Below are positions 23,498-35,300 of a stretch of 64,000 bases of DNA, piece by piece. Where the stretch lies: assembly GCA_035771175.1 (NCBI GenBank), contig CM069589.1:24880201-24944200 (forward strand), given 5' to 3'. Numbering within the stretch: the first letter of the stretch is position 1; each line of letters begins with the position of its first letter. The notes beneath the pieces are model-generated. The model ran no database searches. It worked only from the letters and a program-made list of their open reading frames with translations, and was not told the origin of the DNA. The stretch is from Paratinospora sagittata (Eukaryota; Streptophyta; Magnoliopsida; Ranunculales; Menispermaceae). A program made the translations under genes and the position numbers.

Positions 23498-23680
23498 GTT
23501 GGTATCAGAGCCTGATTTTACTAGGTTTGGTTTATGTATTGGACTTAGATGACTTTGACCTAGGAATTGGGTGAGAGATTTAGGTGATTAAAAAGCTTAA
23601 AGGAACTAACTTAAAAGCCTTACTATCATATTTTCTGCGTGTATTATATGATATGGGTAGTTATGAGGCTTTGTTAATGT
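23498..23680 (+). mobile_element. Extra leader fragment after the 3' LTR
   Basis: These 183 bp match 15332-15514 from the base after the LTR. They include a second tggtatcagagc primer site at 23500-23511. They end at ttaatgt, where satellite begins. An ordinary insertion would end at the LTR. This is either the stump of a second tandem element that shared the middle LTR, or the product of an unusual integration or deletion. Confidence 0.93.
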
Positions 23681-24515
23681 CCAATCACTCAAATCAGAGT
23701 GACGATGAAAAGGTTATGGCTATTTGAATGTTTGTTACCCATTGGCCAACGTACTTATTAATTTAATCAGTAATCAAAATTCAAATAGCCGTAACCATTT
23801 CTTTCGAACTATGATTAGAGTTATTCAAAAGGCGTTTGAAATATCGTTTCTTCCTCTTTCCAACGCATTTTTAATCACTCAAATCGGAGTCGGGAATAAA
23901 TTGTTACTGCTATTTGAATCTTTTTTACCGATCAACTTATCGAACAAATCGTGAAGAAAAGTTTAAATAGCCGTAACTTTTCATCCCGACTTTGATTCGA
24001 GTGATTCAAAAGGAATTGAAAATGTCTTTTTTTCCTATTTCTAAGGCATGTTCAATCACACAAAATGGAGTCGGAATAGAAAAGTTATGGTTATTTCAAA
24101 GTTTCATACCATTCATTCAACTTACTTATCAATTGAATCGGTAAGAAAAAGTTAATTAGTCTTAGAGTTTAATGCTGACTCTGTCATGGGTTAATCAAAA
24201 GGCGTTGAAAATATTGTTTCTTCATCTTTCCAATGCATGTCCAATCACTCAAATCGGAGTGAGGATGAAAATGTTATGGCTATTTGAATGTTTGTTACCC
24301 ATTGGCCAACGTACCTATTAATCTAATCAGTAATCAAAATTCAAATAGCCGTAACCATATCTTTCGAACTATGATTAGAGTTATTTAAGAGGCGTTTGAA
24401 ATATAGTTTCTTCCTCTTTCCAACGCATTTTCAATCACTCAAATCGGAGTCGGGAATAAATTGTTACTGCTATTTGAATATTTTTTACCGATCAATCAAC
24501 TTACATATCGAACAA

Positions 24516-27500
24516 ATCAAGAAGAAAAGTTCGAATAGCCGTAACTTTTCATCCCGACTTTGATTTAAGTGATTCAATAAGGAATTGAAAATGTCTTTTT
24601 TTCCAATTTCTAACGCATGTTCAATCACACAAAATGGAGTCAGAATAAAAAAGTAATGGTTATTTTAAAGTTTCATACCATTCGTTCAACTTACTTATCG
24701 ATTGAATCGGTAAGAAAAGTCAAATATTCTTAGAGTTTAATGCTGACTCTGGCATGGGTTAATCAAAAGGCGATGAAAATTTTGTTTCTTCATCTTTCCA
24801 ATGCAAGTCCAATCTCTCAAACCAGAGTCAGGATGAAAAGTTTATGGCTATTTGAATGTTTGCTACCCATTAGCCAACGTACTTATTAATCTAATCAGTA
24901 ATCAAAATTCAAAAAGCCGTAACCATTTCTTTCGACCTATGATTTGAGTTATTTAAAAGGCATTTAAAATATCGTTTCTTCCTCTTTCAACGCATTTTCA
25001 ACCACTCAAATCGGAGTCGGGAATAAATTGTTACTGCTATTTGAATCTTTTTTACCCATCAATCAACTTACTTATCGAACAAATCGTGAAGAAAAGTTTA
25101 AATAGCCGTAACTTTTCATCCCGACTTTAATTCGAGTGATTCAAAAGGAATAGAAAATGTCTTTTTTTCCTATTTCTAAGGCATGTTCAATCACACAAAA
25201 TGGAGTCGGAATAGAAAAGTTATGGTTATTTCAAAGTTTCATACCATTCATTCAACTTACTTATCAATTGAATCGGTAAGAAAAAGTTAATTAGTCTTAG
25301 AGTTTAATGCTGACTCTGTCATGGGTTAATCAAAAGGCGTTGAAAAAATTGTTTCTTCATCTTTCCAATGCACGTCCAATCACTCAAATCAGAGTGACGA
25401 TGAAAAGGTTATGGCTATTTGAATGTTTGTTACCCATTGGCCAACGTACTTATTAATTTAATCAGTAATCAAAATTCAAATAGCCGTAACCATTTCTTTC
25501 GAACTATGATTAGAGTTATTCAAAAGGCGTTTGAAATATCGTTTCTTCCTCTTTCCAACGCATTTTTCATCACTCAAATCGGAGTCGGGAATAAATTGTT
25601 ACTGCTATTTGAATCTTTTTTACCGATCAATCAACTTACTTATCGAACAAATCGTGAAGAAAAGTTTAAATAGCCGTAACTTTTCATCCCGACTTTGATT
25701 CGAGTGATTCAAAAGGAATTGAAAATGTCTTTTTTTCCTATTTCTAAGGCATGTTCAATCACACAAAATGGAGTCGGAATAGAAAAGTTATGGTTATTTC
25801 AAAGTTTCATACCATTCATTCAACTTACTTATCAATTGAATCGGTAAGAAAAAGTTAATTAGTCTTAGAGTTTAATGCTGACTCTGTCATGGGTTAATCA
25901 AAAGGCGTTGAAAATATTGCTTCTTCATCTTTCCAATGCATGTCCAATCACTCAAATCGGAGTGAGGATGAAAATGTTATGGCTATTTGAATGTTTGTTA
26001 CCCATTGGCCAACGTACTTATTAATCTAATCAGTAATCAAAATTCAAATAGCCGTAACCATTTCTTTCGAACTATGATTAGAGTTATTTAAGAGGCGTTT
26101 GAAATATAGTTTCTTCCTCTTTCCAACGCATTTTCAATCACTCAAATCGGAGTCGGGAATAAATTGTTACTGCTATTTGAATCTTTTTTACCCATCAATC
26201 AACTTACTTATCGAACAAATCAAGAAGAAAAGTTCGAATAGCCGTAACTTTTCATCCCGACTTTGATTTAAGTGATTCAATAAGGAATTGAAAAATGTCT
26301 TTTTTTCCAATTTCTAACGCATGTTCAATCACACAAAATGGAGTCAGAATAAAAAAGTTATGGTTATTTTAAAGTTTCATACCATTCATTCAACTTACTT
26401 ATCGATTGAATCGGTAAGAAAAAGTCAAATATTCTTAGAGTTTAATGCTGACTCTGTTATGGGTTAATCAAAAGGCGATGAAAATTTTGTTTCTTCATCT
26501 TTCCAATGCAAGTCCAATCTCTCAAACCAGAGTCAGGATGAAAAGTTTATGGCTATTTGAATGTTTGCTACCCATTAGCCAACGTACTTATTAATCTAAT
26601 CAGTAATCAAAATTCAAAAAGCCGTAACCATTTCTTTCGACCTATGATTTGAGTTATTTAAAAGGCATTTAAAATATCGTTTCTTCCTCTTTCAACGCAT
26701 TTTCAACCACTCAAATCGGAGTCGGGAATAAATTGTTACTGCTATTTGAATCTTTTTTACCCATCAATCAACTTACTTATCGAACAAATCAAGAAGAAAA
26801 GTTCGAATAGCCGTAACTTTTCATCCCGACTTTGATTTAAGTGATTCAATAAGGAATTGAAAAATGTCTTTTTTTCCAATTTCTAACGCATGTTCAATCA
26901 CACAAAATGGAGTCAGAATAAAAAAGTTATGGTTATTTTAAAGTTTCATACCATTCATTCAACTTACTTATCGATTGAATCGGTAAGAAAAAGTCAAATA
27001 TTCTTAGAGTTTAATGCTGACTCTGTTATGGGTTAATCAAAAGGCGATGAAAATTTTGTTTCTTCATCTTTCCAATGCAAGTCCAATCTCTCAAACCAGA
27101 GTCAGGATGAAAAGTTTATGGCTATTTGAATGTTTGCTACCCATTAGCCAACGTACTTATTAATCTAATCAGTAATCAAAATTCAAAAAGCCGTAACCAT
27201 TTCTTTCGACCTATGATTTGAGTTATTTAAAAGGCATTTAAAATATCGTTTCTTCCTCTTTCAACGCATTTTCAACCACTCAAATCGGAGTCGGGAATAA
27301 ATTGTTACTGCTATTTGAATCTTTTTTACCCATCAATCAACTTACTTATCGAACAAATCGTGAAGAAAAGTTTAAATAGCCGTAACTTTTCATCCCGACT
27401 TTAATTCGAGTGATTCAAAAGGAATAGAAAATGTCTTTTTTTCCTATTTCTAAGGCATGTTCAATCACACAAAATGGAGTCGGAATAGAAAAGTTATGGT

Positions 27501-28815
27501 TATTTCAAAGTTTCATACCATTCATTCAACTTACTTATCAATTGAATCGGTAAGAAAAAGTTAATTAGTCTTAGAGTTTAATGCTGACTCTGTCATGGGT
27601 TAATCAAAAGGCGTTGAAAAAATTGTTTCTTCATCTTTCCAATGCACGTCCAATCACTCAAATCAGAGTGACGATGAAAAGGTTATGGCTATTTGAATGT
27701 TTGTTACCCATTGGCCAACGTACTTATTAATTTAATCAGTAATCAAAATTCAAATAGCCGTAACCATTTCTTTCGAACTATGATTAGAGTTATTCAAAAG
27801 GCGTTTGAAATATCGTTTCTTCCTCTTTCCAACGCATTTTTCATCACTCAAATCGGAGTCGGGAATAAATTGTTACTGCTATTTGAATCTTTTTTACCGA
27901 TCAATCAACTTACTTATCGAACAAATCGTGAAGAAAAGTTTAAATAGCCGTAACTTTTCATCCCGACTTTGATTCGAGTGATTCAAAAGGAATTGAAAAT
28001 GTCTTTTTTTCCTATTTCTAAGGCATGTTCAATCACACAAAATGGAGTCGGAATAGAAAAGTTATGGTTATTTCAAAGTTTCATACCATTCATTCAACTT
28101 ACTTATCAATTGAATCGGTAAGAAAAAGTTAATTAGTCTTAGAGTTTAATGCTGACTCTGTCATGGGTTAATCAAAAGGCGTTGAAAATATTGCTTCTTC
28201 ATCTTTCCAATGCATGTCCAATCACTCAAATCGGAGTGAGGATGAAAATGTTATGGCTATTTGAATGTTTGTTACCCATTGGCCAACGTACTTATTAATC
28301 TAATCAGTAATCAAAATTCAAATAGCCGTAACCATTTCTTTCGAACTATGATTAGAGTTATTTAAGAGGCGTTTGAAATATAGTTTCTTCCTCTTTCCAA
28401 CGCATTTTCAATCACTCAAATCGGAGTCGGGAATAAATTGTTACTGCTATTTGAATCTTTTTTACCCATCAATCAACTTACTTATCGAACAAATCAAGAA
28501 GAAAAGTTCGAATAGCCGTAACTTTTCATCCCGACTTTGATTTAAGTGATTCAATAAGGAATTGAAAAATGTCTTTTTTTCCAATTTCTAACGCATGTTC
28601 AATCACACAAAATGGAGTCAGAATAAAAAAGTTATGGTTATTTTAAAGTTTCATACCATTCATTCAACTTACTTATCGATTGAATCGGTAAGAAAAAGTC
28701 AAATATTCTTAGAGTTTAATGCTGACTCTGTTATGGGTTAATCAAAAGGCGATGAAAATTTTGTTTCTTCATCTTTCCAATGCAAGTCCAATCTCTCAAA
28801 CCAGAGTCAGGATGA
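24516..28815 (+). repeat. 2274-bp higher-order unit, nearly two copies
   Basis: The segment from about 24516 recurs from about 26790 with a lag of 2274 bp (12 monomers). Shared rare marks include aggaatagaaaatg at 25148 and 27422, a degraded cacgtccaatcactc C monomer with gtgacg, and catttttcatcac. Similarity to the lagged copy drops near 28815, where aaaagtttatgg becomes aaaactttatgg. Confidence 0.75.
26221..27358 (+). repeat. Exact tandem duplication of one 569-bp trimer
   Basis: Reading 26221-26789 against 26790-27358, I find no difference over 569 bp. Both carry uncommon marks such as gaattgaaaaatgtc, cgacctatgatttg and ggcatttaaaatatcg. Neighbouring trimers differ from them at many sites, so this is a very recent local duplication, or an assembly duplication. 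Confidence 0.88.
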
Positions 28816-31800
28816 AAACTTTATGGCTATTTGAATGTTTGCTACCCATTAGCCAACGTACTTATTAATCTAATCAGTAATCAAAATTCAAATAGCCGTA
28901 ACCATTTCTTTCGAGCTATGATTTGAGTTATTTAAAAGGCGTTTGGAATATCGTTTCTTCCTCTTTCAACGCATTTTCAATCACTCAAATTGGAGTCGGG
29001 AATAAAATGTTACTGCTATTCGAATCTTTTTGACCGATCAATCAACTTACTGATCGAACAAATCGTTAAGAAAAGTTCAAATAGCTGTAAATTTTCATCC
29101 CGACTTTGATTCGAGTGATTCAAAAGGAATTGAAAATGTCTTTTCTTCTTATTTCTAACGCATGTTCAATCACAGAATTCGAGTCGGAATCAAAAAGTTG
29201 TGGTTATTTTAAAGTTGCACACCGATCATTAAACTTACTTATCGATTGAAACGGTGAGAAAAAGTCAATTAGTCGTACAGTTTTATACTGACTCTGTTAT
29301 GAGTTAATCAAAAGGCGTTGAAGATATTGTTTCTTCATCTTTGCAATGCATGTCCAATCTCTCAAATCAGAGTTAGGATGAAAACGTTATGGTTGTTTGA
29401 ATGTTTGCTACCCATTAGCCAACGTACTTATTAATCTAATCAGTAATCAAAATTAAAATAGCCGTAACCATTTTTTTCGAACTATGATTAGAGTTATTCA
29501 AAAGGCGTTTGAAATATCGTTTCTTCCTCTTTCCAACGCATTTTCAATCACTCAAATCGGAGTCGGGAATAAATTGTTACTGCTATTTGAATCTTTTTTA
29601 CCGATCAATCAACTTACTTATCGAACAAATCGTGAAGAAAAGTTCAAATAGCCGTAACTTTTCATCCCGACTTTGATTTGAGTGATTCATAAGGAATTGA
29701 AAATGTCTTTTTTTCTTATTTCTAAGGCATGTTCAGTCAAACAAAATGGAGTCGGAATAGAAAAGTTATGGTTATTTCAAAGTTTCAGAACATTCATTCA
29801 ACTTACTTATCAATTGAATCGGTAAGAAAAAGTTAATTAGTCTTAGAGTTTAATGCTGACTCTGTCATGGGTTAATCAAAAGACGTTGAAAATATAGTTT
29901 CTTCATCTTTTCAATGCATGTCCAATCACTCAAATCGAGTGAGGATGAAAAGGTTATGGCTATTTGAATGTTTGTTACCCATTGGCCAACGTACTTATCA
30001 ATCTAATCAGTACTCAAAATTCAAATAGCCGTAACCATTTCTTTCGAACTATGATTAGAGTTACTTTAGAGGCGTTTCAAATATCGTTTCTTCCTCTTTC
30101 CAACGCATTTTCAATCACTCAAATCGGAGTCGGGAATAAATTGTGACTCCTATTTGAATGTTTTTTACCGATCAATCAACTTACTTATCGAACAAATCAA
30201 GAAGAAAAGTTCGAATAGCCGTAACTTTTCATCCCGACTTTGATTTGAGTGATTCAATAAGATGTTGAAAATGTCTTTTTTTCCTATTTCTAACGCATGT
30301 TCAATCACACAAAATGAAGTCGGAATAAAAAAGTTATGGTTATTTTAAAGTTTCATACCATTCATTCAACTTACTTATCAATTGAATCGGTAAGAAAAAG
30401 TTAATTAGTCTTAGAGTTTAATGCTGACTCTGTCATGGGTTAATCAAAAGGCGTTGAAAATAATGTTTCTTCATCTTTGCAATGCATGTCCAATCTCTCA
30501 AATCAGAGTCAGGATGAAAACGTTATGGCTATTTGAATGTTTGCTACCCATTAGCCAACGTACTTATTAATCTAATCAGTAATCAAAATTCAAATAGCCG
30601 TAACCATTTCTTTCGAGCTATGATTTGAGTTATTTAAAAGGCGTTTGAAATATCGTTTCTTCCTCTTTTAACGCATTTTCAATCACTAAAATCGGAGTCG
30701 AGAATAAAATGTTACTGCTATTCGAATCTTTTTGACCGATCAATCAACTTACTGATCGAACAAATCGTTTAGAAAAGTTCAAATAGCTGTAAATTTTCAT
30801 CCCGACTTTGATTCGAGTGATTCAAAAGGAATTGAAAATGTCTTTTCTTCTTATTTCTAACGCATGTTCAATCACAGAATTCGAGTCGGAATCAAAAAGT
30901 TGTGGTTATTTTAAATTTGCACACCGATCATTAAACTTACTTATCGATTGAAACGGTGAGAAAAAGTCAATTAGTCTTACAGTTTTATGCTGACTCTGTT
31001 ATGAGTTAATCAAAAGGCGTTGAAAATATTGTTTCTTCATCTTTGCAATGCATGTCCAATCTCTCAAATCAGAGTTAGGATGAAAACGTTATGGTTGTTT
31101 GAATGTTTGCTACCCATTAGCCAACGTACTTATTAATCTAATCAGTAATCAAAATTAAAATAGCCGTAACCATTTTTTTCGAACTATGATTAGAGTTATT
31201 TGAAAAGGCGTTTGAAATATCGTTTCTTCCTCTTTCCAACGCATTTTCAATCACTCAAATCGGAGTCGGGAATAAATTGTTACTGCTATTTGAATCTTTT
31301 TTACCGATCAATCAACTTACTTATCGAACAAATCGTGAAGAAAAGTTCAAATAGCCGTAACTTTTCATCCCGACTTTGATTTGAGTGATTCATAAGGAAT
31401 TGAAAATGTCTTTTTTTCTTATTTCTAAGGCATGTTCAGTCAAACAAAATGGAGTCGGAATATAAAAGTTATGGTTATTTCAAAGTTTCAGACCATTCAT
31501 TCAACTTACTTATCAATTGAATCGGTAAGAAAAAGTTAATTAGTCTTAGAGTTTAATGCTGACTCTGTCATGGGTTAATGAAAAGGAGCTGAAAATATAG
31601 TTTCTTCATCTTTCCAATGCATGTCCAATCACTCAAATCGGAGTGAGGATGAAAAGGTTATGGCTATTTGAATGTTTGTTACCCATTGGCCAACGTACTT
31701 ATTAATCTAATCAGTAATCAAAATTCAAGTAGCCGTAACCATTTCTTTCGAACTATGATTAGAGTTACTTAAGAGGCGTTTCAAATATCGTTTCTTCCTC

Positions 31801-32399
31801 TTTCCAACGCATTTTCAATCACTCAAACGGAGTCGGGAATAAATTGCGACTGCTATTTGAATGTTTTTTACCGATCAATCAATTTACTTATCGAACAAAT
31901 CAAGAAGAAAAGTTTGAATAGCCGTAACTTTTCATCCCGACTTTGATTTGAGTGATTCAATAAGATGTTGAAAATGTCTTTTTTTTCTATTTCTAACGCA
32001 TGTTCAATCACACAAAATGGAGTCGGAATAAAAAAGTTATGGTTATTTTAAAGTTTCATACCATTCATTCAACTTACTTATCGATTGAATCGGTAAGAAA
32101 AAGTCAAATATTCTTAGAGTTTAATGCTGACTCTGTTATGGGTTAATCAAAAGGCGATGAAAATTTTGTTTCTTCATCTTTCCAATGCAAGTCCAATCTC
32201 TCAAATCAGAGTCAGGATGAAAACGTTATGGCTATTTGAATGTTTGCTACCCATTAGCCAACGTACTTATTAATCTAATCAGTAATCAAAATTCAAATAG
32301 CCGTAACCATTTCTTTCGAGCTATGATTTGAATTTTTTAAAAGGCGTTTGAAATATCGTTTCTTCCTCTTTCAAAGCATTTTCAATCACTAAAATCGGA

Positions 32400-35300
32400 G
32401 TCGGGAATAAAATGTTGCTGCTATTCGAATCTTTTTGACCGATCAATCAACTTACATATCGAACAAATTGTTAAGAAAAGTTCAAATAGCCGTAAATTTT
32501 AATCCCGACTTTGATTCGAGTGATTCAAAAGGAATTGAAAATGTCTTTTTTTCTATTTCTAACGCATGTTCAATCACACAATTCGAGTCGGAATCAAAAA
32601 GTTGTGGTTATTTTAAAGTTGCACACCGATCATTAAACTTACTTATCGATTGAAACGGTGAGAAAAAGTCAATTAGTCGTAAAGTTTTATGCTGACTCTG
32701 TTATGAGTTAATCAAAAGGCGTTGAAAATATTGTTTCTTCATCTTTGCAATGCATGTCCAATCTCTCAAATCAGAGTTAGGATGAAAACGTTATGGTTGT
32801 TTGAATGTTGGATACCCATTAGCAAACGTACTTATTAATCTAATCAGTAATCAAAATTAAAATAGCCGTAACCATTTATTTCGAACTATGATTAGAGTTA
32901 TTCGAAAGGCGTTTGAAATATCGTTTCTTCCTCTTTCCAACGCATTTTCAATCACTCAAATCGGAGTCGGGAATAAATTGTTACTGCTATTTGAATCTTT
33001 TTTGCCGATCAATCAACTTACTTATCGAACAAATCGTGAAGAAAAGTTTAAATAGCCGTAACTTTTCATCCCGACTTTGTTTTGAGTGATTCATAAGGAA
33101 TTGACAATGACTTTTTTTCCTATTTCTAACGCATGTTCAATCACACAATTGGAGTCGGAATCAAAAAGTTATGTTATTTTCAAGTTTCACACCGATCATT
33201 AAACTTACTTATCGATTGAAACGGTGAGAGAAAGTCAAATTGTCTTACAGTTTAATGCGGACTCTGTTATGAGTTAATGAAAAGGCGTTGAAAATATTGT
33301 TTCTTCATCTTTGCAATGCATGTCCAACTCTCTAATCAGAGTCAGGATGAAAACGTTTTGGCTATTTGAATGTTTGCTACCCATTAGCCAACGTACTTAT
33401 TAATTTAATCAGTAATCAAAATTCAAATAGCCGTAACCATTTCTTTCGAGCTATGATTTGAGTTATTTAAAAGGCGTTTGAAATATCGTATCTTCCTCTT
33501 TCAACGCATTTTCAATCACTCAAATCGGAGTCGGGAATATAATGTTACTGCTATTCGAATCTTTTTGACCGATCAATCAACTTACTTATCGAACAAATCA
33601 AGAAGAAAAGTTCGATTAGCCGTAACTTTTCATTCCGACTTTGATTCGAGTGATTCAAAAGGAATTGAAAATGTCTTTTCTTCTTATTTCTAACGCATGT
33701 TCAATCACACAATTCGAGTCGGAATCAAAAAGGTGTGGTTATTTTAAAGTTGCACACCGATCATTAAACTTACTTATCGATTGAATCGGTAAGAAAAAGT
33801 CAAATGGTCTTAGAGTTTAATGCTGACCCTGTTATGGGTTAATCAAAAGGCGTTGAAAATTTTGTTTCTTCATCTTTCCAATGCATGTCCAATCTCTCAA
33901 ATCAAAGTCAGGATGAAAACGTTATGGCTATTTGAATGTTTGCTATTCATTGGCCAACATACTTATTAATCTAATCAGTAATCAAAATTCAAATAGTCGT
34001 AACCATTTCTTTCGAACTATGATTAGAGTTATTCAAAAGGCGTTTGAAATATCGTTTCTTCCTCTTTCAACGCATTTTCAATCACTCAAATCGGAGTCGG
34101 GAATAAAATGTTACTGCTATTCGAATCTTTTTGACCGATCAATCAACTTACTTATCGAACAAATCAAGAAGAAAAGTTCGAATAGCCGTAACTTTTCATC
34201 CAGACTTTGATTTGAGTGATTCATAAGGAATTGAAAATGTCTTTTTTTTTCCTATTTCTAACGCATGTTCAATCGCACAATTGGAGTCGGAATCAAAAAG
34301 TTATGGTTATTTTAAAGTTTCACACCGATCATTAAACTTACTTATCGATTGAATCGGTAAGAACAAGTCAAATAGTCTTAGAGTTTAATGCATACTCTAT
34401 TATGAGTTAATGAAAAGGCATTGAAATATCGTTTCTCCCCCTTTCAATGCATTTTCAAACACTCAAATCGGAGTCGGGAATACATTGTTACTGCTATTTG
34501 AATCTTTTTTACCCATCAATCAACTTACTTATCGAACAAATCGCGAAGAAAAGTTTAAATAGCCGTAACTTTTCATCCCGACTTTGATTTGAGTGATTCA
34601 TAAGGAATTGAAAATGTCTTTTTTTCCTATTTCTAACGCATGTTCAATCACACAAAATGGAGTCAGAATAAAAAAGTTATGGTTATTTTAAAGTTTCATA
34701 CCATTCATTCAACTTACTTATCGATTGAATCGGTAAGAAAAAGTCAAATATTCTTAGAGTTTAATGCTGACTCTGTTATGGGTTAATCAAAAGGCGATGA
34801 AAATTTTGTTTCTTCATCTTTCCAATGCAAGTCCAATCTCTCAAAAAAGAGTCAGGATGAAAACGTTATGGCTATTTGAATGTTTGCTACCCATTAGCCA
34901 ACGTACTTATTAATCTAATCAGTAATCAAAATTCAAATAGCCGTAACCATTTCTTTCGAGCTATGATTTGAGTTATTTAAAAGGCGTTTGAAATATCGTT
35001 TCTTCCTCTTTCAACGCATTTTCAATCACTCAAATCGGAGTCGGGAATAAAATGTTACTGCTATTCGAATCTTTTTGACCGATCAATCAACTTACTTATC
35101 GAACAAATCGTTAAGAAAAGTTCAAATAGCCGTAAATTTTCATCCCGACTTTGATTCGAGTGATTCAAAAGGAATTGAAAATGTCTTTTCTTCTTATTTC
35201 CAACGCATGTTCAATCATACAATTCGAGTCAGAATCAAAAAGTTGTGGTTATTTTAAAGTTGCACACCGAACATTAAACTTACTTATCGATTGAAACGAT

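Larger units (their letters stand above)
12121..23680 (+). mobile_element. Ty3/gypsy chromovirus retrotransposon (Tekay/Del-like), plus strand
   Basis: The element has two LTRs (12121-15331 and 20295-23497) around a 4963-bp internal region, followed by an extra 183-bp copy of the leader. The internal order is gag, protease, reverse transcriptase, RNase H, integrase and chromodomain, which defines a Ty3/gypsy chromovirus. LTRs of about 3.2 kb, a Met-tRNA primer site and a single gag-pol frame fit the Tekay/Del group better than the centromeric CRM group. That assignment is from general family knowledge and no tree was run. By eye the LTRs differ by about 20 substitutions plus a few small indels, so the insertion looks recent. 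Coding is broken at four places, so the copy is non-autonomous. It sits inside satellite, in the same orientation as my monomer numbering. Confidence 0.95.
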
